In this document: piece after piece, positions 10,934 through 20,890 of the stretch | Layout of the letters: the number at the start of each line of letters is the position of its first letter | Numbering within the stretch: the stretch's first letter is position 1 | NCBI GenBank assembly: GCA_033725935.1 | Contig: MU867162.1 | Location: forward strand, 1-20,985 | Direction: 5' to 3' | Length of the DNA stretch: 20,985 bases | From: Cladorrhinum sp. PSN259 | Lineage: Eukaryota; Ascomycota; Sordariomycetes; Sordariales; Podosporaceae | Translations under genes and position numbers: made by a program | The notes under the pieces: model-generated | The model's database searches: none | The model's input: the letters and a program-made list of their open reading frames with translations, nothing else | Told to the model about the DNA's origin: nothing

Positions 10934-11621
10934 CCTTCCTATCGCAGGGTAAACAGTCAGCCGCTGGCTCTTGTCCTGGCCTTGCCTTCGCGCACACCCT
11001 GGATCCTGGACCTGGACCAGGACAACTTGGGACCTGGGCCGACAGGGTCCTGAACCCGAGAACGCCAATAATTGGGAGCCATCCATATAATACCGTATTT
11101 CGGGCGGACGCCATCAAAGTGATCGACGCTCCACACGCCTTGTCAACCTTGTCATCACCTTCTCTGCCCCAAAAGCTTAAAAAATAAAGGAGCTGTCATC
11201 CTGTCGGCTTATCAGGAACCGTGGACCCGACCATACTTCCGCACGTCACCAGTCACTTCTATCTTGCTCTTGTGGACCCTTCAACCAACCTTCAGGGCTT
11301 GGAGACCGACAGCCGACAAAGCCCTAAAGAAGACGGCTTTCGTCCACCATTCCACAAAATAACTGCCCCTCGACGCCTTGGCTGGTCCTTTCTTCCTTAG
11401 AACCTGCAAGTTTTTGTAAGAAGTGACCGGTAGGGCAACTTACGCCGCAAACAACGGTCTACACGAAGACCAAGTCGGCGACGACTACGACAACTACTAC
11501 GGTAACTACTACGACGGCCTTGCCCTGGACGAGAGCGCAGCCCCAGTGAGGAATCTAGCATCTTGGACCGACGTCAAGACCCAGCATCCGAGAGCAGTGG
11601 TCGGGAGCCTGCCAGAGTAGC
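10934..11621 (+). promoter_or_regulatory. AUG-free upstream region / long 5' leader of the zinc-finger gene
   Basis: There is no ATG on the + strand over these 688 bases, up to the start codon at 11622. This supports that codon as the true start and suggests much of the stretch is a transcribed leader under selection against upstream AUGs. A frame with coding-like codons, opening at GTG 11423 and rich in Asp/Tyr/Asn, ends in TAG one base before the main ATG. The transcription start is not visible; part of the region is promoter rather than leader. Confidence 0.5.
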
Positions 11622-13181
11622 ATGGAGGCTCAAAGCATCGCATCGCGGAGGCATATGGCGGGGCCCTCTTCCTTGCCATCGTTTCCTCTGCCTCCTTCGG
11701 ACATACCAAGTACGCGAAACCTTCACTATCCTTCATCAGCAATGTCCCACATGAGTGAGAGACATCAAGGGGCTCAGAGGGACATCCCCCCGTTAACAAA
11801 TGGTGGTCATCGGGGGGTGCCCTCAGGCTCGCTCTCCTCCCCCGCTACCCCTTCCTCCCCTTATACCACTCCTAGCGCTACAAGCACCAGCGTTCTGACC
11901 CATCCAACTTCAGGAGCACTGCCGGATGGGGTTGGTCCAGCGCCATCAAGCGGCAGCGGTAACAGCTCACATTCGCCTGCTGGGCAGCAGTATTACCAGC
12001 ATGGCGCTTGGGCGACTCCAGGAAACCCGCAGCAAGCGGGATACGCGTATTCGAGCTCAAATCATCAGGCGACATCGTACCCTCATCGACCCTATCAGAA
12101 CGGTCTTGCGTCGCCCTCTATCCCCCAATATTCGCGCTCGTCGCCAGCTGCCCCGAATGGCGACAACATGACTAATCCTTCATACCAAGACCAGCAACAG
12201 TCTTTCCCGAGCCCAGTCCCTGGGGGCAGCAATGGAGGTAGCGGCGGCGGCGGAGGGGTAGCGGCGCCACAAGTCCTGGACCCTTCATTAAGCTCTCACT
12301 CACAGATGAACGGGGCAGCTCAACCATCGGGACTCGCCCAGCCCATGATGGCAGGACCGGCGCAACCAGGGCCACAACAGCCGTCGCCAGTTCATAACCA
12401 TCAAGGAGTACCCAGCCAGGTTTCAGAGAGCAACTATCGTCAGCCACCCACACCAACAGGCTATTATCCGTCTGGCTCGACACCGCAGCAGAGCTCCTTT
12501 CCGGCCTATGCTCACCAGTCCGCTCAGCCATCGCCCAGCGCTCAATCACCGACCACTTCTGGAGTTCCACTCGCGCCACAACCAAGAACGATGACCGGCA
12601 TGGCGCCTCCACCGCAATATAACTCCCGGCCTAGTCAAGCCATGTCAGGCATGGGCACATACAGCACATATTCTTCGATACCCGGGCCGGTTTTGAGCAA
12701 TCTTCATCAGCCAGGAGCAGGCTTGACCATCATAAACAGTCCTTACGGCATGACATACGGACAGCCCATGTACCTCAGCCATAGCCATCATCCACCTCAC
12801 TCTTCGCATCAAGACCGTCCCTTCAGATGTGACCAGTGCCCTCAGAGCTTCAACCGCAACCATGATTTGAAGCGACACAAACGCATTCATCTTGCTGTTA
12901 AACCATTCCCTTGTCTTTACTGTGAGAAGAGCTTCTCGAGAAAAGATGCACTCAAGGTAAGTGAGGCCTGAAGAAAAGACTTCCAGGTAGTATACATTGG
13001 TCTTAAGTCAATTCGCTAACTCGATCATTAGCGACATAAGCTGGTGAAGGGCTGTGGTGACGGAGAGAGGCCGGAAAACAATGAATCAGCGGAAGCCCGC
13101 GCTGATGATAGCGATCCAGCACCCGGCGAGGATGGGTCCCGCAAGGATGGATCCCGCAAAGCCATGAAACAAGAACGTTGA
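11622..13181 (+). CDS. C2H2 zinc-finger transcription factor, low-complexity N-terminus (2 exons, 494 aa)
   Basis: Exons are 11622-12956 and 13032-13181. Residues 1 to about 395 are rich in Ser, Pro, Gln and Gly, with a Gly run at about 201-212, typical of a disordered regulatory region. Two tandem fingers follow. Finger 1 is C403-C406-H419-H423 with a normal C2H2 spacing. Finger 2 is C431-C434-H447-C453, in which a Cys after five residues replaces the last His. The RNHDLKRHK core and the H-x5-C ending resemble the last two fingers of yeast Swi5/Ace2; this is a tentative family link, not an assignment. The C-terminus is charged and contains DGSRK twice. It should act in the nucleus as a sequence-specific DNA-binding regulator; targets are unknown. 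An in-frame stop at 11556 and the absence of ATGs upstream fix the start at 11622 unless an unseen 5' exon exists. Met12 and Met41 are alternatives. Confidence 0.9.
12957..13031 (+). other. Intron of the zinc-finger gene (75 bp)
   Basis: The donor is GTAAGT, the branch point GCTAAC (13015-13020) and the acceptor ATTAG. It interrupts finger 2 after Lys445, and splicing supplies the remaining zinc ligands His447 and Cys453. Without splicing, the frame adds VSEA and stops, giving a protein with a broken second finger. Confidence 0.92.
13131..13160 (+). repeat. Two tandem 15-bp units inside zinc-finger exon 2
   Basis: GATGGGTCCCGCAAG is followed by GATGGATCCCGCAAA, which differs at two positions. 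Each unit encodes Asp-Gly-Ser-Arg-Lys in the basic C-terminal tail. The unit is a multiple of three, so copy-number change would keep the frame. Confidence 0.9.
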
Positions 13182-13980
13182 CCTAACTTCGGCGGAATCG
13201 AGTAGCCTGGAAGAGGACTCTACAATACATCGATTCTTTTGACGCGAAGATGGGAAGGGCGGGGAACCTTCAGTGCTGGGACCGATCTACGATGATGATG
13301 ACGACGGCTGGTGATTATCGGGATACGCAGAGGAGGTCACAAGGAGACCGCTCTATCCTCAAACGGACGTCGCCGAGACCAAGGTCAGATTGCTCGGTCT
13401 CTCACTTCACGGGCCGAAATGCAAGATTTGACGATGACTCGGAACGAACGGGGACAAAACTGGTTGGGGTTTTGGCTTTGTCACTTGCTTTTGCTTTATT
13501 CACTGGTTTTGGGTGTGGGAGGTTGCTCTTGATACCATCTCACTTTTTTTTCTATGAGTACAGGGTATACCATTTTCGGTTGTTTGCGTTCTGTTGCTTT
13601 TTGAGATTCTACAGGACTCGTTACAGTTCCGGGATTCAGGTATGGTTTGTCTCTTTATGGGAACTACGACTCATGGTTCGCAAGGAGTTGTTCGGGTTAC
13701 TTGGGATCATGGCGGGAAAGGAAATTGGGCCTCGGAAATAAGGACAGGAACGGGAAATTATGGAGGAAACGTAAACCGGCGTTTCTTCTTTTTGTTGCTT
13801 CTTTTCTTTTTTGCTATTTTTCTTCTTTTTTGTTTCGTGTATCAATTAACAAACAGGAGCGGAGGAGCTTTGTTGTCTTGTTTAAATTTTTAATTTGGTA
13901 TTTCTGTTTACGAAAAGTCGCAACAGCCGTAAGCTGTGTTTTTGCTTCTCAAACGTTGGCTGCGTTTAACCTGTCCGTTT
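13182..13980. other. 3' flank of the zinc-finger gene
   Basis: A 163-codon ATG-started frame begins at 13250, only 69 bp after the stop, but it lies in what should be the 3' UTR. Its translation becomes Phe/Arg-rich through T-rich DNA and shows no domain. T-rich runs at about 13785-13835 are compatible with a 3' end. No separate gene is called. Confidence 0.55.
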
Positions 13981-14028
13981 GGGTGTATGGGTGTTTGGGT
14001 GTTTGGGTGTATGGGTGTATGGGTGTGA
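13981..14028 (+). repeat. 8-bp G-rich tandem repeat, six copies of GGGTGTWT
   Basis: Six consecutive 8-bp units read GGGTGTAT, GGGTGTTT, GGGTGTTT, GGGTGTAT, GGGTGTAT and GGGTGTGA. Each contains a GGG run with a 5-nt spacer, so four consecutive runs satisfy a loose G-quadruplex pattern on the + strand. It lies about 800 bp after the zinc-finger stop. Confidence 0.92.
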
Positions 14029-15266
14029 TGGGAATCGGGAAAATCAAGGGCAAGAAGACGGGGGAATATCCTCAGCGTAGACTTGGTTCTCTTCGGTCGG
14101 TGTAAGCAATCAGGCTTTAAAACCCAATATATGTTTTCTAATTATTATCTGGTCGTGGGCTGTATGTGATGGAACGAGCGGGCTACATGGCTGTTATCCA
14201 GTTTCAAGCATCGATTGTCGTTCAACTGATGGTTGTTCTCAATAAATCCCAAATCAGTATCAAGCGAGTATCATTATTAAAGATTGGTTCCGGCAGAGGC
14301 TAATTAATTAGATTTGGAATCTCTTGGGTTTCTGTCATCTTCAGACGACTAAAAAACTGACTGGGATAAAGTTTTTGAAAGTCCCTGAATAGGATATCGG
14401 AAACATCCGGTGGTGTGTGACTGGGGGGCAGGAGTCGGAAAGCGCAAAATCATCATGATCGTCGTGGCAGGGGGGGGGGGGAATAGTCAAGGTCAGGTAC
14501 TGTACACCGACAAAATACATCCAAGAAACATTCTACAATACGAACTTACATACCTACACTAAAAGATTTGTCCTCTTTTTTCTTCTTTTTTTCCCCCTTG
14601 TTCCCCGGTGGTTCTGTGTTACACAAAAAAAAACAAAAAAACAAAAAAAAAAAAAACAGCATTACTTGCCGGGGGCCCTTACCAGTCCTTACTCGGAGTG
14701 CTTTGGGAACCCGGGCAAGTATTTTTATCTTTTGTGATTTCGGGGTTGGGTTCTCTCATAGAGGAGGGGATGGAGGTAGGGGGGGGAAGGATATCCGGAG
14801 GGAGGGCCTGGGAGGCAAGGAGAATCGCCGATGAAAAGTAATAAGTGCCCTACGTGCATACTTTCCTGTATTGTCTACCGGTAGGTAAACTGTGTATTTA
14901 TCATTAATTACGTGCACGGAAATACATAGTCAAAGAAGAGTGGGATCAATAAACTTTGGTTGGATTTCCCATTCATTTTCTTTCTTTCTTTCTTTTTTGC
15001 GCACTTGCTTGGTTGGGCCCCCAAATGTCCACACACCTCTTTTCATTCACACTACGGCTACCTCCTTTTCTACTTTTGCTCTCCTCCTCTCCCCGGTCAC
15101 GTAAGGTGAGTGGAAGGGACTATCCTGGTAAGTTATTTGTGGTGTTCGTGGGATTTTTTGGGGGTGGGAGGCAGTGGGGAAGAAGTTGGGGGTTCGGGAA
15201 GTACCATAGTACGGAAAAGAGAAGATGGAATGTAAATGTGAGTCGTCAACTGAAGCCAGGGGTAGG
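14029..15266. other. Intergenic with homopolymers and simple repeats
   Basis: Contents include a 12-base poly-G (14470-14481), an A-rich block broken by single Cs (about 14624-14657) and TTTC repeats around 14975-14997. A 10-bp palindrome CTACCGGTAG lies at 14875-14884. Short frames here are low-complexity translations with no domains. No gene is seen. Confidence 0.6.
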
Positions 15267-15402
15267 TGGTTGGCACTGGGGAAAAATACTGTATTTGGTT
15301 CGATTCCGAATGGCGCTAGTACAATGGTGTAGCGGTACGCTTCTTGCTGGTAGCGCCATTTGGAATCGAACCAAATACAGTATTTTTCCCCAGTGCCAAC
15401 CA
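15267..15402. repeat. Near-perfect 52-bp inverted repeat (hairpin) with tRNA-type box sequences
   Basis: Arms 15267-15318 and 15351-15402 are reverse complements at 51 of 52 positions. The exception, G15308 opposite T15361, would be a G-U wobble in RNA. The loop is 32 nt. The left arm contains GGTTCGATTCC (15297-15307), an exact tRNA box B, and its complement lies in the right arm. The loop contains TGGTGTAGCGG (15325-15335), which fits the box A consensus. The order (B, then A, then inverted B) is not that of a normal tRNA gene. A T5 run (15383-15387) lies in the right arm. No clean target-site duplication flanks it. It may be a folded-back tRNA-derived element or a small-RNA precursor. Confidence 0.85.
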
Positions 15403-18190
15403 TCATACCCACCCAAACAGTAGGGGTGGGATGGAATCACACCGGTCTCCCCATTCTTCTTTTTCCTCTTATTTTATCGGTTACTGCTTACCTACTCTGT
15501 GCGCTAATGGTTCCTCCGGGTGGTCCTGTCTGTTACACCCTTTTGGTGTTTTATTCTAGCCTAGGTGACCAAGCATTGTGGGAAGACCGGGCAGGCGTCC
15601 CCTCCATCTCCGAATCCAAAGATGACCGGGCATACATGATTACCCTGTCGGGAGGAGGTATCGGGTTTGTGGTTTCGGAAGACGCTCTTTTGCATCCATT
15701 TGCTGACACTTCTTTTGTCGTCAAATAGTTTGAATAAGCACGGAGGCGTTGATGTGACCAGACACCTTCTCGGGGGAGGGGAAGGCCATTCTTTTCGGTT
15801 GAAGTGAATCATACATGCCGCTGAGTACTGGGCGGGCATTTTGAGGTACCAATTCGAAAAGACATGGTCACTGGCAAGAGATCCGATCGTTTCCATTTGC
15901 TGGTTCCGTTCTTGGTCTTCTAAACTTTTCGTTTCTCCGTCTCTAGTTAACCCCAAACAGGGTTTATTGAGTATTTGTGCTGCGGCTGAAGGTCGAGAAG
16001 CTTGCCAGATGTGGTTGGTGCCTCGTTGAATCCAATAATCGGTCTCTTGAAGCCTAGTCCAAATCCCGTCCCGAGTTTTTCTCCCCGGGACATCGGGTAA
16101 GGGGGGACCAACAGATCTGCTCCCATAGGAACAATCAGAGAATCATGTCCTTCCCAGGGGTCCAAGCCCACTGTACAGCAGCCAACACTTCTTAACGAAT
16201 GGGAGGAGGTGTTCGCGAGCAAGGCAACGCAAGACATGCAATGAGGTGAGACATGCCCCTTATGATCCACATAGAGCAGAGAACAAGCGCCGGAGGCTTG
16301 AAGAGGGGAGTGAAGTGCGGTGTGGTGGGCTGAACCGGGGGACCGCGGCAAGCAGGGTAGTTCGTTCAGCTCAGCCCGTTTCCCAAGTGAGGAAATGGCG
16401 GCCATGGGCCCCTCTAGCCATCGTCAGGGAATCTGCATCGGCACTGATTGATGCAGGATGCCCTTGCCTGGACCAAGATGGGTGTGTGTGGCAAGAACTA
16501 ACGCCAATTCAGACCGAGCAAGGAGCGAAGGGGAGGTCATCTCCACATGTGCCGCAACCGCGTCGCTGGACCAGATAGGAAATGTGGTGGCGGATCCTGT
16601 CGCTGCCTTCTTCTCCAACCTCTGCCGTCTGACCGCATCATGATGAGAGCTTGAATGACTTTGCCTGTTTCGATTCCAAGGAGCAACTTTCGAATGAAAC
16701 ACCATGTCTTCCCAAGTTGAGACTCTCCTCAAGGAGCAACCCGTTAACCGATCTCGAGCTAACAGATCTAATGGTGTGGCAGCCACGAAAACCACCATTG
16801 GCTCACAGCCAGCAATGTCCCGCTTTTGGGGAGGGGTAAACGTAGAAGAAGTCGCAGACGCTGTGCCAAGATTGATTGATGGCCTTCAGAAGGTCGCGAA
16901 CTTAGTGAGACTGTGCGCAGTGATGTACACAGTTTGAGAAAATCGACATTCAGGCCAAGACTAGTTCGATTCGACAATCGCGTGTGTGCCCGTACAGATG
17001 GGGAGGCGCCGTTAGGGCCCTGTTAGTGGTGTCCGAAAACAACGGACCGCTCCATGTCAACTTGACGGGCTGCCGCCGTTTTTTTGTGGATTTGAAGCCA
17101 GATCGACGGGAGGCTGAGGTCCATAGGCAACCTAACCCAAGCCGAGCAGCCCCAATCGACACTGTTCCATGGACAACCTCAAACATGACCCAGCAGTATG
17201 GATGGCCAAACGGTTATTTGGCGTGTGTGGCGGCATTGTGAAGTGTTTGGTCGGAATTAGAGTCATATCCGTACTTGCTCCCCATTGCTTCCCTGTCACT
17301 AACCTGCTTCCAGCCCAAAATTCCTGTTGTTGGTCCATTTTCAAGGATTTTTATGGCAAACCGTTTTCTTGACAACATCGACTGCTTGAGAAAGCAATGT
17401 TTTCGAAACAATAAAGTCCGTGACGGGCATTCTTCACCGGAGCACCGGCCGTTGTCCTGTCTCAGTGGTCGAATCTCTCCGGTCAGAGATTGATAGTCTG
17501 GAAGGTTGCACAAGGGCGGAGGCAGCGATAGCTTCAGAGACGAGAAAGTGATGTCGTCAAAATAAGGCATCGGGGTCCCATGCCGTCGGATTTTAGTCAA
17601 ATGCAACTGTGGATTTTGGCGGGCCTGTCCAACCGATGAATACGAACAAAACCCCATGCACCCGGATAGCCTGATGGCATACAGTACATGTTGCAGGCTA
17701 GGTATTCTGTACCTGAGGTTAAACGGATGGTCGCCGTCGGAGGTTGGTGGTATGAGATTGGCCACAGTAACGGCCACATTCATTTCGGCATTCTGCGTCT
17801 AGCAGGTTCGCCATATAATGCTGCAGAATGGTAACTTGGCATTGAAGGACGACGATATCAGATGAAGAGCTACCGGTACCTTGACGTTGATGTCTTGGTG
17901 GAGTTTCTGCTTCGGGACAGGGATTGAGGCATGGATTCATGGACGTAGCGGTACTTGACGCCCGTGTTGCCCTTCCATCTCGAAGAGCCGAGCATTGGAC
18001 GGCCGGAGGAAGATGCGGCAAAAATTAGAAATAATTTACCTACACGGCAACTTTGGAAACATAATACAGGCACTTCTTTCTGTACTCTACTCTGAACAAA
18101 CGGGTTTTGGCAGAGTTGTCCATCTTCACGTGGTACAGTCTGGCAACCCCTGTCTCTTGGCACCTTCTTGCCCCCCCGCATCTCGCTGCC
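15403..18190. other. Gene-poor stretch with weak, possibly decayed frames
   Basis: An ATG-started 77-codon frame at 16704-16937 gives a plausible amphipathic helix (VADAVPRLIDGLQKVANL) and may be a fragment of a decayed gene. On the minus strand an ATG-started 189-codon frame spans 17214-17783, without any motif I recognise. Other frames (15947-16405 and 16424-16798, both minus) overlap + strand frames. None is strong enough to call as a gene. Confidence 0.4.
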
Positions 18191-18201
18191 CCCACACATT
18201 T

Positions 18202-18347
18202 TGAGCATGTTTCTTTCAGATCTGGAAGGAGGAGCGGCATAGGAATGAGGAGGAGGGGCCGGACCATCAAATTGCCGAACCAACATCTTGCATGATCTCA
18301 CTCTTCCAGACAGGTTTCATCCATCAAAAAAAACATAAACTTGCTCA
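18202..18347. promoter_or_regulatory. Inverted pair of TGCTCA copper-response-like sites
   Basis: TGAGCA (18202-18207) and TGCTCA (18342-18347, within TTGCTCA) lie in opposite orientation, about 335 and 195 bp before the copper transporter ATG. Yeast Mac1 activates copper-uptake genes under copper starvation through paired TTTGCTC(A) elements, so the placement before a Ctr gene is suggestive. The cores are only six bases and chance matches are likely; whether this organism uses a Mac1-type site is unknown. Confidence 0.25.
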
Positions 18348-18541
18348 ACAAGGAATATAATAAACGATTTGCTTTCCTTCGGCTCAACCTTCCAAGATCT
18401 TTCGAAATCATCAGGTTAATCACAACGTGACAGGTCTCAGTTTCACAAGAGCCGCCATAGTCATTCAAATTTGGCTTCCAGGACGTTTGGTCCAGACGCG
18501 ATTAAATTCCAACCCAAAAATCATACACGCGAGAAAACAAA

Positions 18542-19249
18542 ATGGACCCATCGTTACTTTACGCCAGACATGGCGCGGAATCACACGCTGGCCACGACGC
18601 TTCCACAACCACAGCTCCGTCGGCCGCAGCCGTAACCGACCTCCCCTCAATATCAGGCGCTCACGGCAGCGCTGGACACTCAACATCCATGATGTCAATC
18701 TTCCAAACCTCGATGGGCACATCGCTGTACTCGGAGAAATGGACGCCCACCAGCGCCGGCGCTTACGCAGGAACGTGCATCTTTCTTATTGTGCTGGCCA
18801 TTATCTTCCGGGCCTTGTTAGCAGCCAAGGCGTGGCAGGAACAACGATGGCTCGACAAAGAACTCAACCGCCGATTTATTGTTGTCAATGGGAAGGCACC
18901 ACTTGCACAGAATCTGAGCGGGGACTCATTGGCCAAGACCGCCGTCTTGAGCGAGAGCGGTCTGGAGGAGAACGTCATGGTTGTTCAGAGACACACATCG
19001 TTCAAAAGGCCATGGAGACTCACCGTGGACCCTCTGAGGGCTGTTATTGATACCGTTATTGCTGGTGTTGGATATCTGCTGTAAGCACAAACTGTGATGC
19101 TATTCTACAAGAAAGGTTTCTTTTGCTAACATGACAACAGAATGCTGGCTGTCATGACGATGAATGTTGGCTTCTTTCTTTCCATTCTCGGCGGCACTTT
19201 CCTCGGAAGCCTTCTCCTCGGGAGATACATTTCGAGTTCAGAGCACTAG
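18542..19249 (+). CDS. Ctr-family copper transporter (2 exons, 215 aa)
   Basis: Exons are 18542-19080 and 19141-19249. The product should be a trimeric high-affinity copper(I) importer in the plasma or vacuolar membrane. The N-terminus is His/Met-containing (HGAESHAGHD, GAHGSAGHS, Met50, Met51, Met58), fitting metal capture. Predicted membrane segments are at about 75-97, 166-186 and 190-210. The family hallmarks are present: M181-x3-M185 in TM2 and G198-x3-G202 in TM3, with the usual very short TM2-TM3 turn and a soluble loop between TM1 and TM2. The start has a good context (AAACAAAATGG). Length and topology fit fungal Ctr2/Ctr3-like proteins; the N-terminus lacks the long MxxM arrays of yeast Ctr1. 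The short C-terminus ends in SSSEH with no Cys motif, though the terminal His could bind copper. Subfamily and membrane are uncertain. Confidence 0.92.
19081..19140 (+). other. Intron of the copper transporter (60 bp)
   Basis: The donor is GTAAGC, the branch point GCTAAC (19125-19130) and the acceptor AACAG. It completes Leu180 and joins TM2 to the MxxxM and GxxxG part of the protein. Without splicing the frame stops at TAA in the donor, losing the end of TM2 and all of TM3. Confidence 0.94.
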
Positions 19250-20890
19250 TGACTACTTTTTCTGAGATTTTTATAGATGGGATTTCAGGCTGGATTTTGC
19301 ATATGATTTTCTTGGTTTAGCGGCATGAATGGCATGAAATTGATGTTGGGAAGACAGACATTTGCAATGTTACTATGAGATGGAAAATATATGGATGAAT
19401 GAAGATGCTTCTTTGACCACAGCTGCGTAGCTTTGACTCTCTGGACACCTCACCATCAACATTCGAGGTGAAAGCTGACGACAATGCGATTCTCACCTCA
19501 GCATCTCCATCTCGTCTTTGTCTGATATTGCTCGAGCGTCCAAAGTACCGGTACTTCACAGCACTAGCGCCGAACTGGCATTAATAAACTGCTCAATTCC
19601 GCTCGCATTTCCCCACATTCGAAGTAACCAATCAAGAAACCTAGTCCTAGGCTCCCGTTGCAGTGCATAACCGGAGCGGGGCCGGGTGTCCACCTGCCGG
19701 AACGGAGTTCGCTTGTACGGTGAACGGATCCAAGTGCCGGGTTTTTCCACATGTCTGCTTGCAACTTCAAGGGCCGACCAAAACTTGCCTTCTGTTTACA
19801 TAGTAATTTAGCTCTCATTGAGTGAAATCTTGATGGCAAGGTAGGCAGCATCAAAGATATGGTTCTAAAGCGATAAGAAAACTTTTTTTCCAGCAAAGGC
19901 GAGCCACCATCCATCAGTGTATTACTATAAAATATTCGAGTTTGGTTGAAACAGCAAGTGATCATACCACGCACACACACAACCGTGCTGTTATTTTTAT
20001 TTTTATTTTTTATTGCCCTTGATATTTCAATCATGACTTTTTTGCGACTTTGTATTTGTTTGGTTTCTGATCCTTTGGTAAACTTGCGTTGTTTCTTCCT
20101 CGTTCTTCCTACCGAGCTAGGCGACGGTATAAGTTAGAAGACATTCCATTCTGATTCTGAACCTCACTTGCTAATTAACATATAATTCTCGCCTACGTTC
20201 CGAGGGCAGGTTGTTGACGCGGAAACAGAGGGTACTGGTCCATTTGACTTTCATCCCACCTTCCACCCCAGCAGCAAGGTATTACCTCACCAACCATACT
20301 CGCCTCTCCAAAGATTGAGAACCAAGCAACGGCCGAGCCAGTGTTTTACAAGACCATTATTGCACTGTCACAAACACTCATGCCAATGATAACAGACGAA
20401 TTGATTGTTTTCCGCTAACGCATCGCTTTGATGTACTCAGACACGCCCCCCTCCCCCCCCCCCAATAACTTTCCCTCCCACTGCCCCGCGGGACTACAGC
20501 GTAATTCTATCTTCCGGAAAACCAGATGAACACCAATTTCAATCCCACCTATCAATCTGCATCTGAAAGCAAAACCTCTAGTAATGTACAGTTTCTTGTG
20601 TCATACGCAGCAAGCAGCACGCTCCTCATCACTTCGACATTTTCTTCGCCCATGCGGCCCAACAGACGATGGCCCGCTAGCCCCATCGCAAGTCTAAGTC
20701 AAGAAAACACCAAAGCGCGACACCTCTGCCCAAGCGATTCGACCACTAACCTACTCAGGACGTCGTTGCTTCCGCTCTACAGATGCCGACCCCTAACATA
20801 ACCCCGGGGTGCTTGACGCATATAACTTTCCCCCTCGTCCTCCTTATTTCCTTGCCCCTCACTTTGCGAATTAATTTCTGTTTCACCCAG
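19250..20890. other. 3' flank of the copper transporter and intergenic DNA
   Basis: The first part should contain the 3' UTR. A perfect 14-bp palindrome AAGTACCGGTACTT lies at 19543-19556 and an 11-base C run at 20453-20463. An ATG-started 91-codon + frame at 20526-20801 is Ser/Thr/Pro-rich without a domain. Minus-strand frames entering from the terminal repeat stay open to about 20782, which a gene ending here would also show, but two frames are open and neither can be chosen. Confidence 0.5.

Noticed and set aside
13250..13741. 163-codon frame right after the zinc-finger gene
   Set aside because: It starts 69 bp after the stop in likely 3' UTR and runs into T-rich DNA, giving a Phe-rich translation.
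13981..14028. Telomeric repeat
   Set aside because: The 8-bp GGGTGTWT unit is not the TTAGGG typical of filamentous fungi, and the array is internal and very short.
15297..15387. A functional tRNA gene in the hairpin
   Set aside because: Box A follows rather than precedes the good box B, and no anticodon stem can be drawn. Box sequences are real but a standard tRNA is not supported.
17214..17783. 189-codon ATG-started frame on -
   Set aside because: It is the longest unexplained ATG frame, but it has no motif, overlaps + frames and has unbiased codon use. It would need homology or transcript support.
18427..19050. 207-codon + frame overlapping the copper transporter
   Set aside because: It is an out-of-frame Arg-rich shadow; the transporter frame carries the MxxxM and GxxxG motifs and a clean intron.
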